Origin: Prauserella cavernicola
GTDB lineage: Bacteria; Actinomycetota; Actinomycetes; Mycobacteriales; Pseudonocardiaceae
Direction of reading: 5' to 3'
DNA: 64,000 nt
Assembly (NCBI RefSeq): GCF_016595675.1
Contig: NZ_JAENJH010000005.1
Span: forward strand, 248,001-312,000
Position numbers and translations under genes: made by a program. A model generated the notes under the pieces. It ran no database searches and was not told where the DNA came from. It saw only the letters and a list, made by a program, of their open reading frames with translations. Positions 61,727-64,000 of the stretch are shown in pieces (within the stretch, counting starts at the first letter, position 1; every line of letters starts with the position of its first letter).

Positions 61727-62022
61727 AGCGACAGCAGCAGGGTCCCCAGCGTCTTGCCGTGCGTGTCCAGTTCGAGCGACGTGGTGACGCCGGCGTCCGC
61801 GCCGCGCTCGCACACGAACTGCAGCGCACAGAGATTCGGCAGCTCGTGGCGCACCACCTCGCCGCCGACCCACGCCGCGAGGTGCTCGCGCACGCGCCGC
61901 GCGGTCACCTCCCGCACCAGCACGGCGAAGTCGGCGTCGTCGTGGGGGAACACCGACAGCGTGGCGAGGTTGCCCTTGTCGCCCGCGCGGCAGTGCGCGA
62001 GCTCACGAAGCGGTACGGGCAC
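61711..62022 (-). CDS. AtuA-associated small domain protein
   Basis: 103 residues: VPLRELAHCRAGDKGNLATLSVFPHDDADFAVLVREVTARRVREHLA is the small C-terminal-type domain that in many AtuA proteins is fused to the main chain. Here it is a separate gene overlapping the AtuA gene by 20 bp, so the two probably form one complex. Role as for AtuA; no enzyme activity can be read from sequence. Confidence 0.8.
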   Translation of the reverse strand: MPVPLRELAHCRAGDKGNLATLSVFPHDDADFAVLVREVTARRVREHLAAWVGGEVVRHELPNLCALQFVCERGADAGVTTSLELDTHGKTLGTLLLSLPVDP

Positions 62023-63301
62023 GGCCTGCCTCCAGGATCGTCACGCCCGCGCGCACGCGGGCCCGTGGGATGAGGGTCGAGACGATGCCGACCACCTCGC
62101 CGAGGTGCACCCGGACGCCGCCACCACCCGCGGGACCGTTGGTGTACAAGGCTTCCACCTCGTCCCCGGCGAGTTCCAGCAGCGCGACGTCGTGGCTCGT
62201 GGCGGCCACGCGCAGGCGGCAGTCCTCTGGCCCGCCGCGCACCTCGACGCGCGGCCGCAACGCGGTTCCGGACAGACGCTGCGCCACGATCTCGCCCGCG
62301 AGCGCGGCCCTGGCGTGCGCGCCCGGGCCCGCGTAAGAGATCTCGGCCTCCACCTTCGAGCCCGCACGGTAGCCGACGCTGACCTTGAGCTCGTCCGGCC
62401 GCGCCCGACCGCGCGCACCCGTCACGCGCACGCGGTCCGGACCTCGCTCGTCGAGGCCCACCCCGAAGAGGTCCAGCGACACGTCGGGAGTGCGGTAGGC
62501 GCCCGGATCGGTGATCTCGTACAGCAGCTGCTCGCGCACGGTCGCCCGGTTGAGCATCCCGCCGGTGCCGGGCAGCTTGCCGAAGGTCGCCGAGCCGTCG
62601 GACTCGACGTCGGCGAACGGGAACCCGAGCCGCGCCAGACCCGGCACGTCCTTGCGGCCGGGGTCGGCGAAGTAGCCGCCGGTGAGCTGGCCCGCGCACT
62701 CCAGCAGATGCCCGACGAGCGTGCCCGCCGCGGCGGCCGACGGATCGGCGAGGTCCCAGCCGAGCCGGTGCGCGAGCGGGGCGAGGAACAACGAGGGGTC
62801 CGCGACGCGGCCGGTGAGCACCACCCGCGCTCCCGCGTCGAGCGCGGGCAGGATCGCGTCGGCACCCAGGTAGGCGTTGGCGGAGACGATCTCGCCGTGC
62901 TCGCGCAGCGGGCGGCCCGTCTCCCACGCGGGCGCGTCCAGGTCGAGCTCGGCCAGCACGTCGTCACCGGTCACCACCGCGACGGCGGCCGTCGAGCCGA
63001 GGCTGTCGAGCAGCCCGCGGGTGACCCGGCCGCCCTCGAGCGGGTTGGCGGCGCCCATGTTGGTCACCACGCGCACGCCGTGCTCGACGGCGAGCGGCAG
63101 CAGCCGCGCGAAGCGGCTGGGCAACCGGCGGTCGTAGCCCGCGACCGGGTCGGCGAGCCGTCGTTGCTGGCCGAGCGCGATCGTGCGCTCCGCGAGGCAC
63201 TCCAGCACGAGGTCGTCGAGCCCGCCCCGCGCCAGCAGGTCCTCGGCCGGTTCCACGCGGTCGCCCGCGAACCCGGCTCCGCTACCGATCCTGGTGGTCA
63301 C
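62003..63301 (-). CDS. AtuA/DUF1446 family protein
   Basis: 432 residues. GSGAGFAGDRVEPAEDLLARGGLDDLVLECLAERTIAL is the DUF1446 opening, with RVVTNMGAANPLEGG, RVVLTGRVADPSLFLAPLAHRLGW and VPGLARLGFPFADV following. Members occur in terpenoid and branched-chain acid utilisation (AtuA). The adjacent citrate-type transporter suggests a carboxylate-catabolic unit; the substrate is unknown. It is 21 bp downstream of the transporter gene. Confidence 0.87.
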   Translation of the reverse strand: MTTRIGSGAGFAGDRVEPAEDLLARGGLDDLVLECLAERTIALGQQRRLADPVAGYDRRLPSRFARLLPLAVEHGVRVVTNMGAANPLEGGRVTRGLLDSLGSTAAVAVVTGDDVLAELDLDAPAWETGRPLREHGEIVSANAYLGADAILPALDAGARVVLTGRVADPSLFLAPLAHRLGWDLADPSAAAAGTLVGHLLECAGQLTGGYFADPGRKDVPGLARLGFPFADVESDGSATFGKLPGTGGMLNRATVREQLLYEITDPGAYRTPDVSLDLFGVGLDERGPDRVRVTGARGRARPDELKVSVGYRAGSKVEAEISYAGPGAHARAALAGEIVAQRLSGTALRPRVEVRGGPEDCRLRVAATSHDVALLELAGDEVEALYTNGPAGGGGVRVHLGEVVGIVSTLIPRARVRAGVTILEAGRARTAS

Positions 63302-63322
63302 ACCACTCCCCTTTGTCCTTGC

Positions 63323-64000
63323 CTAGACCGAGATCGCGCCGGTGAGCAGCGCGACCACGGTCATCACGAGCGTCGTGCCGAACGCCCACTTGAAGATGAA
63401 CCGCTGGTGGGCCCCCAGGTTCACACCCGACATGCCGACGAGGATGAACGTGGACGCCGTCAACGGGCTGAGCGGGAACCCGGTGGTCATCTGCCCGAGG
63501 ATCGCCGCGGTGCCGATCTGCGCGGGGTCGCCACCGAACGCCGTCGCCGTCTCGGCCAGCACCGGGAGCACGCCGAAGTAGTAGGCGTCCGGGGTGAACA
63601 CGAGACTCAGCGGCATGCTCGTGATCGCCACGATCAGCGGGAACGCACTACTCGCGCCGTCGGGAATGATGGAGACGAGGCTCTGGGCCATCGCCTCGAT
63701 CATGCCGGTGCCGTTGAGGATCCCGGTGAACACGCCCGCCGCGAAGATCATGGTGGTGACCAGCACGACGTTGTGGCCGTGCTTCTCGAACAGCTCCTGC
63801 TGCTGCTCCCAGCTCGGCCGGTTCACCAGCAGCGCCACGATGAACGCGACGACGAACACGACCTCGAGCTCGGCCAGCTGCAGGAGCAGCACCACCACGA
63901 GCGCCAGCGTGAGCACGACGTTGAACCAGAACCGCGCGCTCTGGGCCCTGGTGCGCGTGGGCAGCTCCGGGATCACGGTGTCGTCCAGCTCGATGGGGCC
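63323..64000 (-). CDS. CitMHS-family citrate/carboxylate transporter, C-terminal part
   Basis: 226 residues visible, open at the window edge, so the N-terminus is missing. About six hydrophobic helices are seen (LTLALVVVLLLQLAELEVVFVVAFIVALLV, TMIFAAGVFTGILNGTGMIEAMA, LSLVFTPDAYYFGVLPVLAE). TTGFPLSPLTASTFILVGMSGVNLGAHQRF is typical of metal-citrate:H+ symporters of the CitMHS family. It presumably imports the carboxylate used with AtuA. An in-frame GTG at 63976 is internal, since coding sequence continues upstream of it. Confidence 0.88.
   Translation of the reverse strand, partial: GPIELDDTVIPELPTRTRAQSARFWFNVVLTLALVVVLLLQLAELEVVFVVAFIVALLVNRPSWEQQQELFEKHGHNVVLVTTMIFAAGVFTGILNGTGMIEAMAQSLVSIIPDGASSAFPLIVAITSMPLSLVFTPDAYYFGVLPVLAETATAFGGDPAQIGTAAILGQMTTGFPLSPLTASTFILVGMSGVNLGAHQRFIFKWAFGTTLVMTVVALLTGAISV

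Noticed and set aside
1-64000. tRNA, rRNA, IS elements, prophage or attachment sites
   Set aside because: I saw no tRNA-like cloverleaf at gene boundaries, no transposase or integrase reading frame and no phage genes.

Overview
The window is about 72% GC, with heavily overlapping GTG/ATGA gene junctions, weak U-tracts at terminators, an EmbC-type arabinosyltransferase, WXG100-like secretion substrates and a mycofactocin locus. This points to a mycolata-related actinomycete. From family-level resemblance I infer Pseudonocardiaceae (Saccharomonospora, Amycolatopsis or Prauserella-like); the species cannot be told from this window.

Layout. 1-4319: the end of gltB, then gltD, a small Cys-rich protein and a Tat-exported phosphoesterase. 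4460-30111: a cobalamin super-locus. A DyP peroxidase lies in front of a B12 riboswitch that leads cbtB-cbtA (cobalt uptake). Then come cobD, divergent cobU-cobT-cobS, and a reverse operon (chelatase I/D fusion, cobO, cobB, cobC) behind a second B12 riboswitch. cobL-cobM, cbiD, cobK, an embedded arabinosyltransferase gene, cobIJ-cobH-cobG and cobN follow. Almost the whole route from precorrin-2 to the cobamide is here. cobA/SUMT, cobQ and cobF are not, and cbiD appears to stand in for cobF. 30118-40128: housekeeping and accessory genes (PPOX protein, HxlR regulator, thioesterase, SRPBCC protein, a three-gene type VII secretion-like set, SDR, ilvD, tex, a GreA-like factor).

40230-52893: a mycofactocin cluster: mftR divergent from mftA-mftB-mftC, then two OYE-type flavoenzymes, a FixBCXA-like electron-transfer module, an SDR, mftF and mftE. 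The usual mftD is absent from its expected place. The arrangement suggests that mycofactocin-bound electrons are routed through flavoproteins and a quinone oxidoreductase; this is inference.

52944-59709: a PaaX-type regulator and an aerobic benzoyl-CoA (box) set (amidohydrolase, benzoate-CoA ligase, boxB, boxC), without boxA in view. 59768-64000: a type II NADH dehydrogenase, two small unknown proteins, an AtuA pair and the end of a CitMHS-type citrate transporter.

Two repeat families stand out. One is a 53-bp near-perfect palindrome present twice, one copy having apparently duplicated the ribosome-binding and start region of the mycofactocin ferredoxin gene. The other is a 21-bp-period repeat array found downstream of genes, always in the sense direction. 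A perfect actinobacterial SOS box lies between cobS and cobC with no obvious target gene.
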